A DNA stretch of 64,000 bases from CAISKJ01 sp046351555 (GTDB lineage Bacteria; Myxococcota_A; Polyangia; Polyangiales; Ga0077539), in the NCBI GenBank assembly GCA_046351555.1, contig JAXLYI010000034.1, forward strand, positions 73,657 through 137,656, given 5' to 3'. The notes beneath the pieces are model-generated. The model was not told where the DNA came from. It worked only from the letters and a program-made list of their open reading frames with translations, and made no database searches. This document shows, piece by piece, positions 17,868 to 26,907 of this stretch. Position numbers and translations under genes: made by a program. Position 1 is the first letter of the stretch, and each line of letters starts with the position of its first letter.

Positions 17868-20800
17868 CTACCCCTCCGCCGCCTTGCGCGGACGTCCCCG
17901 CTTCTTCGGCGCCGCGGCCTCGTCCCCCTCCCCCGCGGGCGCCGCGGCCTTCGCCTTCGTCTTCGCCGCCGCGCGCGCCGCGGCCTTCTCCGGCGGGCGC
18001 CACGCACCGAGCTGCGGGCGCGCGAGCCCGAGCGCGTGCAGCTCCGTCGTGAGGAAGGCCTCGTAGGCGTCGCCCGCGCCGAGGTCTTCCCCCGCCTCGG
18101 GCGCGTTGTGCCACTGCTTCAGCCACGGGATCAGCTCGTCGAGCCCCGCCAGCAGCGGGTGCAGCCGCTCGGCGCCCCAGCCGTCGTCGTCGCGGCGCCG
18201 CAGGTAGAGCGCGGTGAGCGCCTCGGCCCGCTGCCGGTGGTTCCAGCCCGCCCAGCCGTAGAGCGGCGACGGCGCGTCGTCGGTGGTCGCGCCGGGGTAC
18301 GCGATGAAGCGCTCGCGCGGCACGTCGAGCTTGCCCCGCAGCGACCAGTAGCGCGGCTGCCGGTAGTCCTCGCGGTCGTACTTCGGCGGCACGGGGATGT
18401 CGCCGACGGCCTCGCCCGCGTCCTCGCGGCGCTGGAGGTCCCAGGTGCGCTCCCAGAGCGCGCGCTTCTCCAGGCCCGCCAGGGTGAAGCGCCACACCAG
18501 CAGGTAGGGGACGGACTCCGCCTCGACGAGGTCGGCGAGCGACTGCGTGAGGTCGTCGTCGCCGGGGAAGCGCAGCGCCGCGACCGCGCGGACCTTCGCG
18601 TCGCGCAGCGCCGTCGTCGCCAGCGCGCGGAGCGACTGCACCGCGGTGTCGCCCTTCGCCGCGCCTTCGAGCGCGTCGAGCAGCGCCGCGGTGAGGGCGC
18701 TGCGAACGTCCTCGTCCCAGTCGCGGCGCGTCCAACGGCGCTTGTGCTCGGGGCGCTCCAGCAGGCCGAGGGAGCGGTTGTTCTGGAGGATCTCGACGCG
18801 CGTCTCGACGAGCTCCCGCGTCGCGCGGGGGAGGCGCGCCATCGCGGCCTCGTCGGGCACCACGTAGCCGTTGCGGGAGAACCACGCCGTCTCATCGCCG
18901 GCGAGCACCATCGCCCGCTCGAAGGCCCGCAGCCCCGCGGGGTACGGCGGGACGGCCCCGTCGACCAGCGCCGCGTCGCGCCGCGTCGCGTGCTCGGCGC
19001 GCTCGTCGTCGGTGAGGAGCCCGAGGTGCTCGTACCACCGCCAGTCGAGCTCCTCCTGCGCGCTGACCATGGCCTCCAGCGTGGCGTCGGCGCGCTCGCG
19101 CGCTTGCGTCAGCGTGTCGGCGAGGGAGCGACCGTGCGCGGGGTCGAAGCCCGCGAAGCACGCGACGGGGGCGTCGGCGGCGAGCGTCGCGGCGTGGGCT
19201 TCGAGCGTACGGGCAAAGGCCAGGGCGAAGTCGGCAGAGGGCGTTGGGAGCTGCGTGAGCTTGGTGGCGGCGAACTGATGGAACTGCTCCCAGGATTCCG
19301 CGGTGAGCCCGCCGGCCTCACCACGAATGCCCTTGTTCATGCACACCTGCTTCATCCAGAAGCACACGACGCTGCTATTCAGCCAAGAGAGCAGCGCGAG
19401 GTGGTCGTCCTCCGACGACATCCCGGGCAGCTTGATGATTGGCGCAGTCTGCTTGAACACCCTTCCACCGCGGTCGAGCGCGAAGTGGTTGTGCGTCGCG
19501 ACTTCGGCGTACGCAATTGCAAGCCTCGTTCTGAGCTTCGCCGTTGTGAGCCTGCCATACTCGAACCACCGGAGGCCGCCCTGAACTTTGGTCCTACCGC
19601 CGAAGAGCAGATTGTTTGAAATGGTCGTCTTGTTTGGCCAAAGATAGCGTAGAGCTGCACTTCTCGGCGACGCACATGGGTGCAGATCGGTTTCGTACGG
19701 GAAGAGCGCTTCCGGCACTTCACCCATCGACCAATCACGGATCGCCTCCCCGATGACCATCTGTCGGATGTAGTGGTCTTCGACTCCTTGGCGTTTCAGT
19801 CCGCCTAGTTCTCCAAGGTAGGCGTCGTCTTCGAGCGTGAACGACGTGATACCAATGCTGTCTGCGATCTCGCCGAGTTGATCTTCACATCGTTTCTCGA
19901 TGAGTTCCTTGAGCGCTCCCGCGCCACCACCACCGAGGCTCCACGGGTGCTTCGCCAGCGTCGTCCTGGGTATGTCTGCAACAGTGATGAAGTCGTCTTC
20001 GAAGCCGGATTCCACATCGTGTTTGACAATTGATGACCATACTTTGCCTTTTGCGGGATCATCGATGGTATCAGCGGCTCCACGCCGAGCCATTACCGCG
20101 CGGACGCTATCGCACGCTGGTGCGGCGTTACGTCCGAAGAGGATGACGGTCGGCGTGTCGTGCCCTGGGATGTTCGCCATTGACGTATCGACGACCCTCG
20201 TCAGGTCACGGTGCTTGAGTACCTTCTCTATGAGCCCCTTGCCGAATTCCCGCTTCATGAAGGAGTTCGCGTTGATGAGCCCGACGCGGCCGCCGTCCAC
20301 CGCGAGCTCGAAGAAGCGCTCGGTGAAGGGCGCGGCCAGCGCGAACTTGCCGCTCGCGCTGTCGGGGTACTGCGCCCGGTACCGCTCACGGAGCGCGCTG
20401 TCGCGACAGACGATGTACGGCGGGTTGCCGACGACCGCGTGGTAACGACGGCCGAAGAGCTTCGTGGCGGCGTCGACGTCTTCCAACACGAAGGCGTCGC
20501 CGCTGAGTAGCCGCCGTTGTACGTTGTCACGGCTCGCGCTGGCGAGCGTGAGGGTCTTGCCGCCGTAGAGGAGCGAGTCGGCAACGACGACGTGGGCGTC
20601 GAGCGCGAGGTCGGAGGGCGCCTCGCGCAGCAGGCGGAGGCCGGCGGCGCGGACGTACGCGACGAGCAGGCGGAAGCGCGTGATCGCGACGGCGAAGGGG
20701 TTGAGGTCGACGCCGTGGAGGTGCCGGAGCGCAGCGACCGCGTGCTCGCGCGGGTCGGTGGCGGGCGCGGCGCGGCGGTGCACTTCCAAGAGGCGGTCGA

Positions 20801-21536
20801 AGGCGCTGAGGAGGAAGTGGCCCGACCCGCAGGTGGGGTCGATGAGTCGGAAGTCGTCGAGGCCGAAGTCCTTCAGGGCCGGGTCGAGCGTCCGCTCGAG
20901 GATGAAAGCCTCGACGAAATCGGGCGTCTGGAGCAGCGCGTAGCGCTCGCGGACGGAGGCAGAGAGGTCCTGGTAGAGGTCGCCGAGGACGCGGGTGTCG
21001 TCGCTCTCGAAGCGCCAACGGAGCGAGCCGTCGGGGCGCTGCTCGCGGAAGAGCCGGAGGAGGTCGGCGGCGACGGAGGCGCTCGGCCCGAGGCGGCGCG
21101 CGAGGTCGTGGCGGGCGCCGAGGAGCTCGCGCGCGCCGGGGAGGTTGCCCGCCTCGCGGAACGCCGCTAGGAGGTACTCCCGCGCGTTGCCCGCGAGGCC
21201 AGGGAACGCGGCGTGGAAGCGCTCCTGCGCGTCGACGGCGCCGTCGCCCGCGAGGCGCCGGTGGGCGACAAGCCCGCGGTCTTCGAGAAAGCGCACGAAG
21301 ACGCAGTCGAGGAGCCAGGCCGCGCCGATCTGCTCCAGCGTGCGCTCGCGGTAGGCGAGGACGTCGTCCGCGGTGCGCCCGGCGGCGCGCTCGGCAGCGT
21401 GGGCCGCAGCGAGCGCCCGCTGCACGGCGGGCGACTCGGCGACGCGGGCGCGCAGGTCGGGCAGGAGCGTGCGGTCGAGGAAGCGCCCGAGGGTCTCTGC
21501 CAGCGTGTCGTTGTTGCGCTTCGTTCCGCGGGCCAT
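17868..21536 (-). CDS. pglX: BREX type 2 adenine-specific DNA methyltransferase PglX
   Basis: This 1222-residue protein is full length for PglX. The methyltransferase core has motif I DPTCGSGHFLLSAFDRLLE (about residues 229-247) and motif IV NPPYIVC (about residue 369). PglX N6-methylates adenine in a host motif, marking self, and is also needed for phage exclusion in type 2 BREX. The stretch at about 19300-20270, covering the end of the catalytic domain and the presumed target recognition region, is much poorer in G+C than the flanks, which suggests specificity-domain replacement. The Lys/Ala-rich C-terminus (AARAAAKTKAKAAAPA) looks like a nucleic-acid-binding tail. The gene converges with the embedded ATPase pair and is preceded by a 142-base gap from the unknown gene at 21679. 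Confidence 0.93.
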   Translation of the reverse strand: MARGTKRNNDTLAETLGRFLDRTLLPDLRARVAESPAVQRALAAAHAAERAAGRTADDVLAYRERTLEQIGAAWLLDCVFVRFLEDRGLVAHRRLAGDGAVDAQERFHAAFPGLAGNAREYLLAAFREAGNLPGARELLGARHDLARRLGPSASVAADLLRLFREQRPDGSLRWRFESDDTRVLGDLYQDLSASVRERYALLQTPDFVEAFILERTLDPALKDFGLDDFRLIDPTCGSGHFLLSAFDRLLEVHRRAAPATDPREHAVAALRHLHGVDLNPFAVAITRFRLLVAYVRAAGLRLLREAPSDLALDAHVVVADSLLYGGKTLTLASASRDNVQRRLLSGDAFVLEDVDAATKLFGRRYHAVVGNPPYIVCRDSALRERYRAQYPDSASGKFALAAPFTERFFELAVDGGRVGLINANSFMKREFGKGLIEKVLKHRDLTRVVDTSMANIPGHDTPTVILFGRNAAPACDSVRAVMARRGAADTIDDPAKGKVWSSIVKHDVESGFEDDFITVADIPRTTLAKHPWSLGGGGAGALKELIEKRCEDQLGEIADSIGITSFTLEDDAYLGELGGLKRQGVEDHYIRQMVIGEAIRDWSMGEVPEALFPYETDLHPCASPRSAALRYLWPNKTTISNNLLFGGRTKVQGGLRWFEYGRLTTAKLRTRLAIAYAEVATHNHFALDRGGRVFKQTAPIIKLPGMSSEDDHLALLSWLNSSVVCFWMKQVCMNKGIRGEAGGLTAESWEQFHQFAATKLTQLPTPSADFALAFARTLEAHAATLAADAPVACFAGFDPAHGRSLADTLTQARERADATLEAMVSAQEELDWRWYEHLGLLTDDERAEHATRRDAALVDGAVPPYPAGLRAFERAMVLAGDETAWFSRNGYVVPDEAAMARLPRATRELVETRVEILQNNRSLGLLERPEHKRRWTRRDWDEDVRSALTAALLDALEGAAKGDTAVQSLRALATTALRDAKVRAVAALRFPGDDDLTQSLADLVEAESVPYLLVWRFTLAGLEKRALWERTWDLQRREDAGEAVGDIPVPPKYDREDYRQPRYWSLRGKLDVPRERFIAYPGATTDDAPSPLYGWAGWNHRQRAEALTALYLRRRDDDGWGAERLHPLLAGLDELIPWLKQWHNAPEAGEDLGAGDAYEAFLTTELHALGLARPQLGAWRPPEKAAARAAAKTKAKAAAPAGEGDEAAAPKKRGRPRKAAEG
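19300..20270. other. Low-G+C segment within pglX (candidate exchanged target-recognition region)
   Basis: Rows sampled at 19561-19620 and 20041-20100 hold 34 and 35 G+C out of 60, against 47 of 60 in 18961-19020 of the same gene. The reading frame stays open throughout. The segment lies just after the NPPY motif in the protein, where type II/BREX methyltransferases carry the target recognition domain. The edges are approximate. Confidence 0.55.
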
Positions 21537-21678
21537 CGGGCCGCCACGACGCAGCAGTGCCCTGCATCAAGTCGCAGGAGCTCCAGTGCTCTCCGTAGGG
21601 GGCGGCGACATAACACACCCGCTCATCGCGCGGCGAGTTGAACGTTTGCTCAGTTTCCTCGAACCCGAGGGCGAAGGC

Positions 21679-22251
21679 CTACGCCGCCATTCGCTCAAAA
21701 CCGGGGAGCAGCGGACTCTGCCAAGCACCCTTGAGGCGCTTGAACACAGCGAGAACTTCGCGTCGCCAGCGTCCCTTCGGATACGCTTCGAGGAACGCAT
21801 CACGCATTGCGTCCAGCGCCGGCACGCACACCGATCCGCTATGCTCTGCGAGCAGGTGAAAGGCATGTGCCACGTGTTCGGGGTGTCTGCTGCACAGGGC
21901 CGCAATGGCGTCACCAACGTTGCGACTGCCAGCGATCACCCGCTCCCGTTCTTCGTCAAAGGAGGCAGACCGAGATGAACCACTGGCCGGCTTGTACTGA
22001 CTGCTGACGGTCCAGCGTGGAGACCGCTCGATGCGCCGGGCGAGGTCCTCAGTGTCGTGCTTGAGGCCTCGAAGCACGGGTCCGGGCGACGGAGTATACT
22101 GATCGTCTGCACGGTCACGCACGTATCCAGCGTCACGCCGAGCTTCCGGCTCATCAGCTTCGCCGAAGAGCGAGCCGATGGAGCAGTAGAGCGCGCAGTG
22201 CGCGGCTCGGTCTATCGCTGCTTGGATGGGTTTGGGCGCTTGTTTCGACAT
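21679..22251 (-). CDS. Hypothetical protein between pglW and pglX
   Basis: A 190-residue protein from ATG 22251 with no family I recognise. It is hydrophilic and mostly helical in appearance. The C-terminal half (EHVAHAFHLLAEHSGS, LDAMRDAFLEAYPKGRWRREVLAVFKRL) looks like a folded helical bundle, and the middle (about 60-110) is Ser/Arg/Pro-rich. There is no signal peptide or nuclease motif. Base composition is lower in G+C than that of pglW or pglX, suggesting separate acquisition. It lies on the same strand as the BREX genes, 448 bases downstream of the pglW stop and 142 bases upstream of pglX. Real coding is likely but not certain. Confidence 0.55.
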   Translation of the reverse strand: MSKQAPKPIQAAIDRAAHCALYCSIGSLFGEADEPEARRDAGYVRDRADDQYTPSPGPVLRGLKHDTEDLARRIERSPRWTVSSQYKPASGSSRSASFDEERERVIAGSRNVGDAIAALCSRHPEHVAHAFHLLAEHSGSVCVPALDAMRDAFLEAYPKGRWRREVLAVFKRLKGAWQSPLLPGFERMAA

Positions 22252-22699
22252 CGAACGTTTCGCCGGGGAGCTTCCCTCCCGTTCATCGGATCTAGCATCG
22301 ACCGGCCAACCTTGGCAATTCCGTGGCAGGGTGTTGGGCGCCCAATCAGCGTTGCTCGTCGTTTTCTTCGCGTTGGAGTTCGGCGACGTACCCAGGCTTC
22401 GCCTCTTTCAGTTCATGAAGATCACATCGAGTCGCACTTCGCAGGGATTGACAACTTGGCCGTCGCGATCGGCAGCAGCGAGCCCCAACGGTGTAGAAGT
22501 GTGGACGACCTGCGCGCAGAGCGTTGCAATACGCAGGGTTCAAGCGGACGACCTCTGACAAATATCAAGGGTATCGGAGGGTATCGAACGTCGTCGTTAT
22601 CCCCTCCCTGCTCCCGGCGCAAGCAGCCATATGCCCGCAGTGGACATTCCCTGACGCATTTGGACGCCCGGCCGGGCACACTATCTTCGGCGCGCCGCG
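22252..22699. other. Low-G+C gap between pglW and the unknown gene; possible gene remnant
   Basis: The gap shows no intact gene. On the minus strand, 22561-22346 encodes 71 residues beginning MSEVVRLNPAYCNALRAG and ending DLHELKEAKPGYVAELQ plus eight residues. The ends look protein-like, but the middle is Cys/Arg-rich and another frame (SLLPIATAKLSIPAKC) reads better there. This is what a decayed gene with two compensating frameshifts would look like. It could also be a chance ORF. No terminator was recognised. Confidence 0.35.
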
Positions 22700-25600
22700 C
22701 TACGCCGCGAGGGCCTTGATCCACGCGGAGGGGGCGATGAGCCGCGGGGCGGCGGTGGGGTTGGGCAGCGCGAGCCCCGGCAGCTCGCCCCCGTCGATCG
22801 GCGCGTCGCCCTCCTGCTGGCGGCACGCGAGCACCACGAACACCGCGGGCCCGTCGTCGCGACGCGCGAGCTCGGCGACGCCGTCGACCAGCTCGCGGAG
22901 CCCGAAGCGCGCGCAGAGCCCGAGGTCGCAGAGCACGAGCGTCCGGTTGTCCGCGCGCCAGCGGTCGAGCAGCGCCGACGCCGCGTCGCGCACCAGCGCG
23001 CGGAGCGTCTCCCAGTCCTCGCCGCGCGGCCCCGCGCGGTCGGCCTCGACCACCACCGACCAGTCGACCCCGTCGCGCTCGGCCAGCGCGCGGAGGCTCT
23101 GCCACAGCGCCCGGTCGACGCTCTGGACGGGCGCGCCGAGGCGCCGCGCCACCGCGTGCGCCGCCGCCGTCGCGTCGGGCAGGGCGACGTTGATCACGCG
23201 GAACGCGCGCCGCTGCGCCGCCACCCGCAGGCGCTCGTCGAAGTCGCGCGCGCCGGGGTCGTCGAGCTGGACGGCGCGCGGGGGGCCCACCCCCGCGAGC
23301 GCGCGGACGACCGGCGTCCGCCGCGCCGAGGGCGCCTGCGTGGCCGACGAGAGCGGGTCGGCGACGGGGGCGCGCGCGTAGTGATTCGCGACCGGGTCGA
23401 AGCGGAAGCCGAGCACCTGCTCGACGAGGGCGTCGAGCGCGGGCCGCTCGGGCAGCGGGAGGGCCTCGGCGTAGCGGCTCGCCACCACGTTGCGCAGCCG
23501 GGCCTCGTCGTAGGCCGCGTCGGTGAACACCCCCGCGCAGAGCCGGAGCGCGCGCTCCGCGGGCATCGCGCGGGGGTACAGCTCGAGGCGCGCCGAGCAC
23601 GCCGCGCCGGCGCTGGCCCGCGCCGCGAGCGGCAGGAGGCGCTCGACCCCGAGGCGCGCGAGGTCGCCGCCCTCCGCGAGCCCCCGCAGGCGCTCGCTGG
23701 CCTCCTCGGCGCTCGGGAGGACGTCGCGCGCCGCGAGGGCGTCGGCCTCCGCCCCGAGGCGCCGCGCGGCGTCGACGAGCGCCCGGTCGCTCGCGACCCA
23801 CCGCACGTCACCGATCACCGCGTCGACGAGCCCGTCGTCGGTGGCGCGGGCGACCTCGACGAGGGCCTCGGCCTCGGCGCGCGTGGCGGCGTCGAGCGCC
23901 TCGGCCGCCGGGGCGCCGCAGCGGCGGGCCACGGCCTCGGCGACGAGGGGGACGGGCGCCACGCCGTCGAGGGCGCCGAGGGACTCCGCCACGCGGAGCT
24001 GGAGCTGCCCGAGCAGCGGCGTCGCGCGCCATACGCCGCGCGCCTCGCTGGCGTGGATGAACACCGCCTGCCGGCTCACCCCGCGGCTCCGCGCGAGGGC
24101 CGCGCCGTCCATGGGCGGCTCGCCGTCGAGCCCGAAGCGGGCCCGCGCGTAGTCGACCCACGCCTTCACCCGGGCGCCGCGCCGCCGTGCCGGGATGAAC
24201 GCCGCCAGCCACGCGGAGACGGAGGTCGGGGCGGCGGGCTCGTCGTGCGCGGTGGGCGGGGACGCGGGCCCGGGCGGCGGCGGCTCGACGCTCTGGGCGT
24301 TGCGCCAGGCCTCCCGGAACGCGAGGAGCTCGCGGGTGGTCTCGCGGCCGACGCCGCGGAGCTGCGAGAGCTGCGTGTGCGACACCCGTCGGAGCGCGCC
24401 GAAGGTGAGGATCTCGTTGCGGTCGAGGGCGTTGCGGGCCCGGTTGGAGAGCGGGAGCGCCTCGACGGGCGTGGCGTCGCGGATGCGCGCGAGGGCGTCG
24501 CCCGGCCAGGTGGGCTTCGGGGCCGCGGCGCGCTCGGGCTCGACCGCGGAGACGGGGGCGACGGCCGCGACGCCGCGGGGGACGAAGGCGACGACCCACG
24601 CCTCGCGCATCGCGCCGGCGCCGTCGAAGCGCCCGGCGAGCTCCCGCGCGAAGCAGCGCTTGAAGAAGGCGGTGAGGGCGTCGCGGACGGAGGGGTCGAA
24701 GCGCTCGGGCTCGAGCACGACCTCGGCGTCGGGGCCGAGGGTTACGTCGTCGGCCCACCGCGGCGCGTGGCCGGTGAGCATCTCGTAGAGGGTGACGGCC
24801 GCGGACCAGCGGTCGGCGGCGGCGTCCCAGCGCCCGCGCAGGAGGAGCCCGGGGTCGCGGTAGAGCGGCGTGCCCACGAGCACGTCGGCCTCGCCGGCCG
24901 AGGCGAGGCTGAAGTCGAAGAGCATGAGGTGCTGCGGGCCCCTCGGGTCGCGCTGCACGAAGCCGATGTTGGCCGGCTTGATGTCCTTGTGGACGACGCC
25001 GAACTCCTCCAGGCGCTCGACCGCGCGGAGGAGGTCGTCGCCCCAGCGCCGCGCCTGGTCGAGGCCCACGGCGCCGGACGTGCCGAGCTTCGCGGCGAGC
25101 GTCTCGCCCGCGTCTTCGAGCAGGAGGGCCCACTGCGAGCGGATGCGGAGGATGCGCTCGAGGCCGACGATCCGGTCGCCGCGGGCGCGCTCGAGCAGGC
25201 GCCCTTCGGCCTCCAGGCGCTCTTCGAACTCGGGCTCGAGGGCGACCTTCAGCGCGCCGCTCACGGCGTCGCCGATGACGCGGAACACCTTGGCGGTGCT
25301 CCCGGTGCCGAGGACCTTCTCGACGAGGAGGACGGTCCCGTCGTCGGCGCGGAGCTCGTCGCCGGAGACGGCCTCGCGCAGCGGCGCGTCGTCGTCGACC
25401 TCGCCCACCTGCACGTGGCCGAGGAGGTCGACGAAGCCCGCCGCGCTCTCGCACCGCGCGGCGCGGGAGACCTCGGTGGCGAACTCGATGACGTCGTTGA
25501 GGGTGCGGTGGCGCCGGGCCTGGCCGCGGCGGCTGAGCTCGAGCCCGGCGAGCTCCTCCCCGGCGTTGGCGAGGGAGAGCTTGCGGTCGCGGTCGAGGAG

Positions 25601-26887
25601 CCGCTGCCGCTCGGCGAGGGAGGCCGCGGGCGGTCGCCCCACGAAGACGAACCACGCGAGGGCCCCGAGGGAGAAGACGTCGCTCTGCGCGTCGGCCTGC
25701 TGCGGCGCGTCGAGCAGCTCGGGGGCCCGGTAGAGGGAGAGGTCGGAGAAGGCCGACAGGTGGACGGTGCCCGCGTGGTCGACGTGCTGGGCGAGCTGGA
25801 AGTTGAAGAGGCGCGTCTCGACCGGCGCCCCCTCGCCCCCGCGGACGAGCACCGCCGTCGGGTCGATGCCGCGGTGGAGCACCTTGCGCCCGTGGCAGTA
25901 CGCGACGGCCTCGCCCACCTGCCGGGCGATGGCCATGCGGTCGGCGAAGGGCAGCTTCGGGCGCTGCTGGAGGTAGCGGTCGAGGCGTTCGAAGGCGGGG
26001 TCGTGCTCGAAGACGAGGCAGGGGCCGCCGGTGGGGCCGTCGGCCTTGAAGTCCACGCACTGGAGCACGTTGGGGTGCGAGAGCGCCGTGAGGATGCGGG
26101 CCTCGCGGGTGGCGGCGCGCCGGAGCTGGTCCTGCCGCTCGGGCGTGGACGAGTGGGCGACGAGGTACACGCGGACGCGCCGGACGAGGCCGTCGAGGGA
26201 CTCGTTGCGCCCGAGGTGGTCCTGATAGCCCGACTGCGGGTCGAGCGATTCGTCGATCACCTCGCCGATGGTGAGGTCGCCGAGCTTGCGGTGCCCCTTG
26301 CTCTCGACGATGCCGAGGGACTGGAGCGCGCGGATGGTCTCCTTCGCGGTCGCGGGGTCGATCACCCGGTCCTGGAGCGACGACATCGCCCCCTCGAACT
26401 GCCCCTGGGTGATGGCGCGGGCGAAGGTCTTGCGGGTGACGACGCCGGCGCGCCCCTGGGCGTCGAGGCCGCTCACGTCGGCCTTCTCGTGGGCGAGGAA
26501 CACGAGCGGCTCGACCCGCGGCCGCCGCCCGCTGAAGCGCTTCTGGAGCAGCGACGCGAGGGCCCTCGCCTTGCGCCCCGCGCCCGTCATCGGGCACTCC
26601 ATGATGTGGGAGCGGTGGTCGTCGACGAAGGTGTACGTCCAGTTGACCCCGTTGCCCGAGAAGTGGGCGGGGTGCGACTTCACCTCGACGAGGTAGAGGG
26701 CGTTGTGCCCGAGGACGAGGGCGTCGATCTCGTGGCGCCTCCCGCTCGGCTCGACGAGCTCGACGAGCGCCCACAGGACGTAGGGGTTCTCGTTGGGCAG
26801 CGCCGACTTGATGAACTCGACGGCCTGCCGCTCCCAGGGGTGCGGGGTGTGGCCGTCGGCGAGGACGCGGTCGCGGGGGAGTCCCAT
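22700..26887 (-). CDS. pglW: BREX type 2 serine/threonine protein kinase PglW
   Basis: The product has 1395 residues. It opens with a NERD domain (about 20-140; EIDALVLGHNALYLVEVKSH, a PD-(D/E)XK-like core). A first kinase-like domain (about 235-480) has HRGIDPTAVLV in place of HRD...N and FNFQLA in place of DFG, so it looks inactive. A second kinase domain (about 520-760) has GTGSTAKVFRV, a Lys in GALKVAL, VVHKDIKPANIGF with catalytic Asp, and DFSLAS in place of DFG. A helix-hairpin-helix segment like the RNA polymerase alpha CTD follows near residues 800-855 (LSNRARNALDRNEI ... LRGVGRETTREL), then a helical C-terminal region. PglW can phosphorylate itself and is required for Pgl phage-growth limitation. 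It is transcribed 20 bases after the frameshifted gene upstream. Confidence 0.92.
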   Translation of the reverse strand: MGLPRDRVLADGHTPHPWERQAVEFIKSALPNENPYVLWALVELVEPSGRRHEIDALVLGHNALYLVEVKSHPAHFSGNGVNWTYTFVDDHRSHIMECPMTGAGRKARALASLLQKRFSGRRPRVEPLVFLAHEKADVSGLDAQGRAGVVTRKTFARAITQGQFEGAMSSLQDRVIDPATAKETIRALQSLGIVESKGHRKLGDLTIGEVIDESLDPQSGYQDHLGRNESLDGLVRRVRVYLVAHSSTPERQDQLRRAATREARILTALSHPNVLQCVDFKADGPTGGPCLVFEHDPAFERLDRYLQQRPKLPFADRMAIARQVGEAVAYCHGRKVLHRGIDPTAVLVRGGEGAPVETRLFNFQLAQHVDHAGTVHLSAFSDLSLYRAPELLDAPQQADAQSDVFSLGALAWFVFVGRPPAASLAERQRLLDRDRKLSLANAGEELAGLELSRRGQARRHRTLNDVIEFATEVSRAARCESAAGFVDLLGHVQVGEVDDDAPLREAVSGDELRADDGTVLLVEKVLGTGSTAKVFRVIGDAVSGALKVALEPEFEERLEAEGRLLERARGDRIVGLERILRIRSQWALLLEDAGETLAAKLGTSGAVGLDQARRWGDDLLRAVERLEEFGVVHKDIKPANIGFVQRDPRGPQHLMLFDFSLASAGEADVLVGTPLYRDPGLLLRGRWDAAADRWSAAVTLYEMLTGHAPRWADDVTLGPDAEVVLEPERFDPSVRDALTAFFKRCFARELAGRFDGAGAMREAWVVAFVPRGVAAVAPVSAVEPERAAAPKPTWPGDALARIRDATPVEALPLSNRARNALDRNEILTFGALRRVSHTQLSQLRGVGRETTRELLAFREAWRNAQSVEPPPPGPASPPTAHDEPAAPTSVSAWLAAFIPARRRGARVKAWVDYARARFGLDGEPPMDGAALARSRGVSRQAVFIHASEARGVWRATPLLGQLQLRVAESLGALDGVAPVPLVAEAVARRCGAPAAEALDAATRAEAEALVEVARATDDGLVDAVIGDVRWVASDRALVDAARRLGAEADALAARDVLPSAEEASERLRGLAEGGDLARLGVERLLPLAARASAGAACSARLELYPRAMPAERALRLCAGVFTDAAYDEARLRNVVASRYAEALPLPERPALDALVEQVLGFRFDPVANHYARAPVADPLSSATQAPSARRTPVVRALAGVGPPRAVQLDDPGARDFDERLRVAAQRRAFRVINVALPDATAAAHAVARRLGAPVQSVDRALWQSLRALAERDGVDWSVVVEADRAGPRGEDWETLRALVRDAASALLDRWRADNRTLVLCDLGLCARFGLRELVDGVAELARRDDGPAVFVVLACRQQEGDAPIDGGELPGLALPNPTAAPRLIAPSAWIKALAA

Positions 26888-26907
26888 GGCGGCAGCTCGG
26901 CGGGGCT

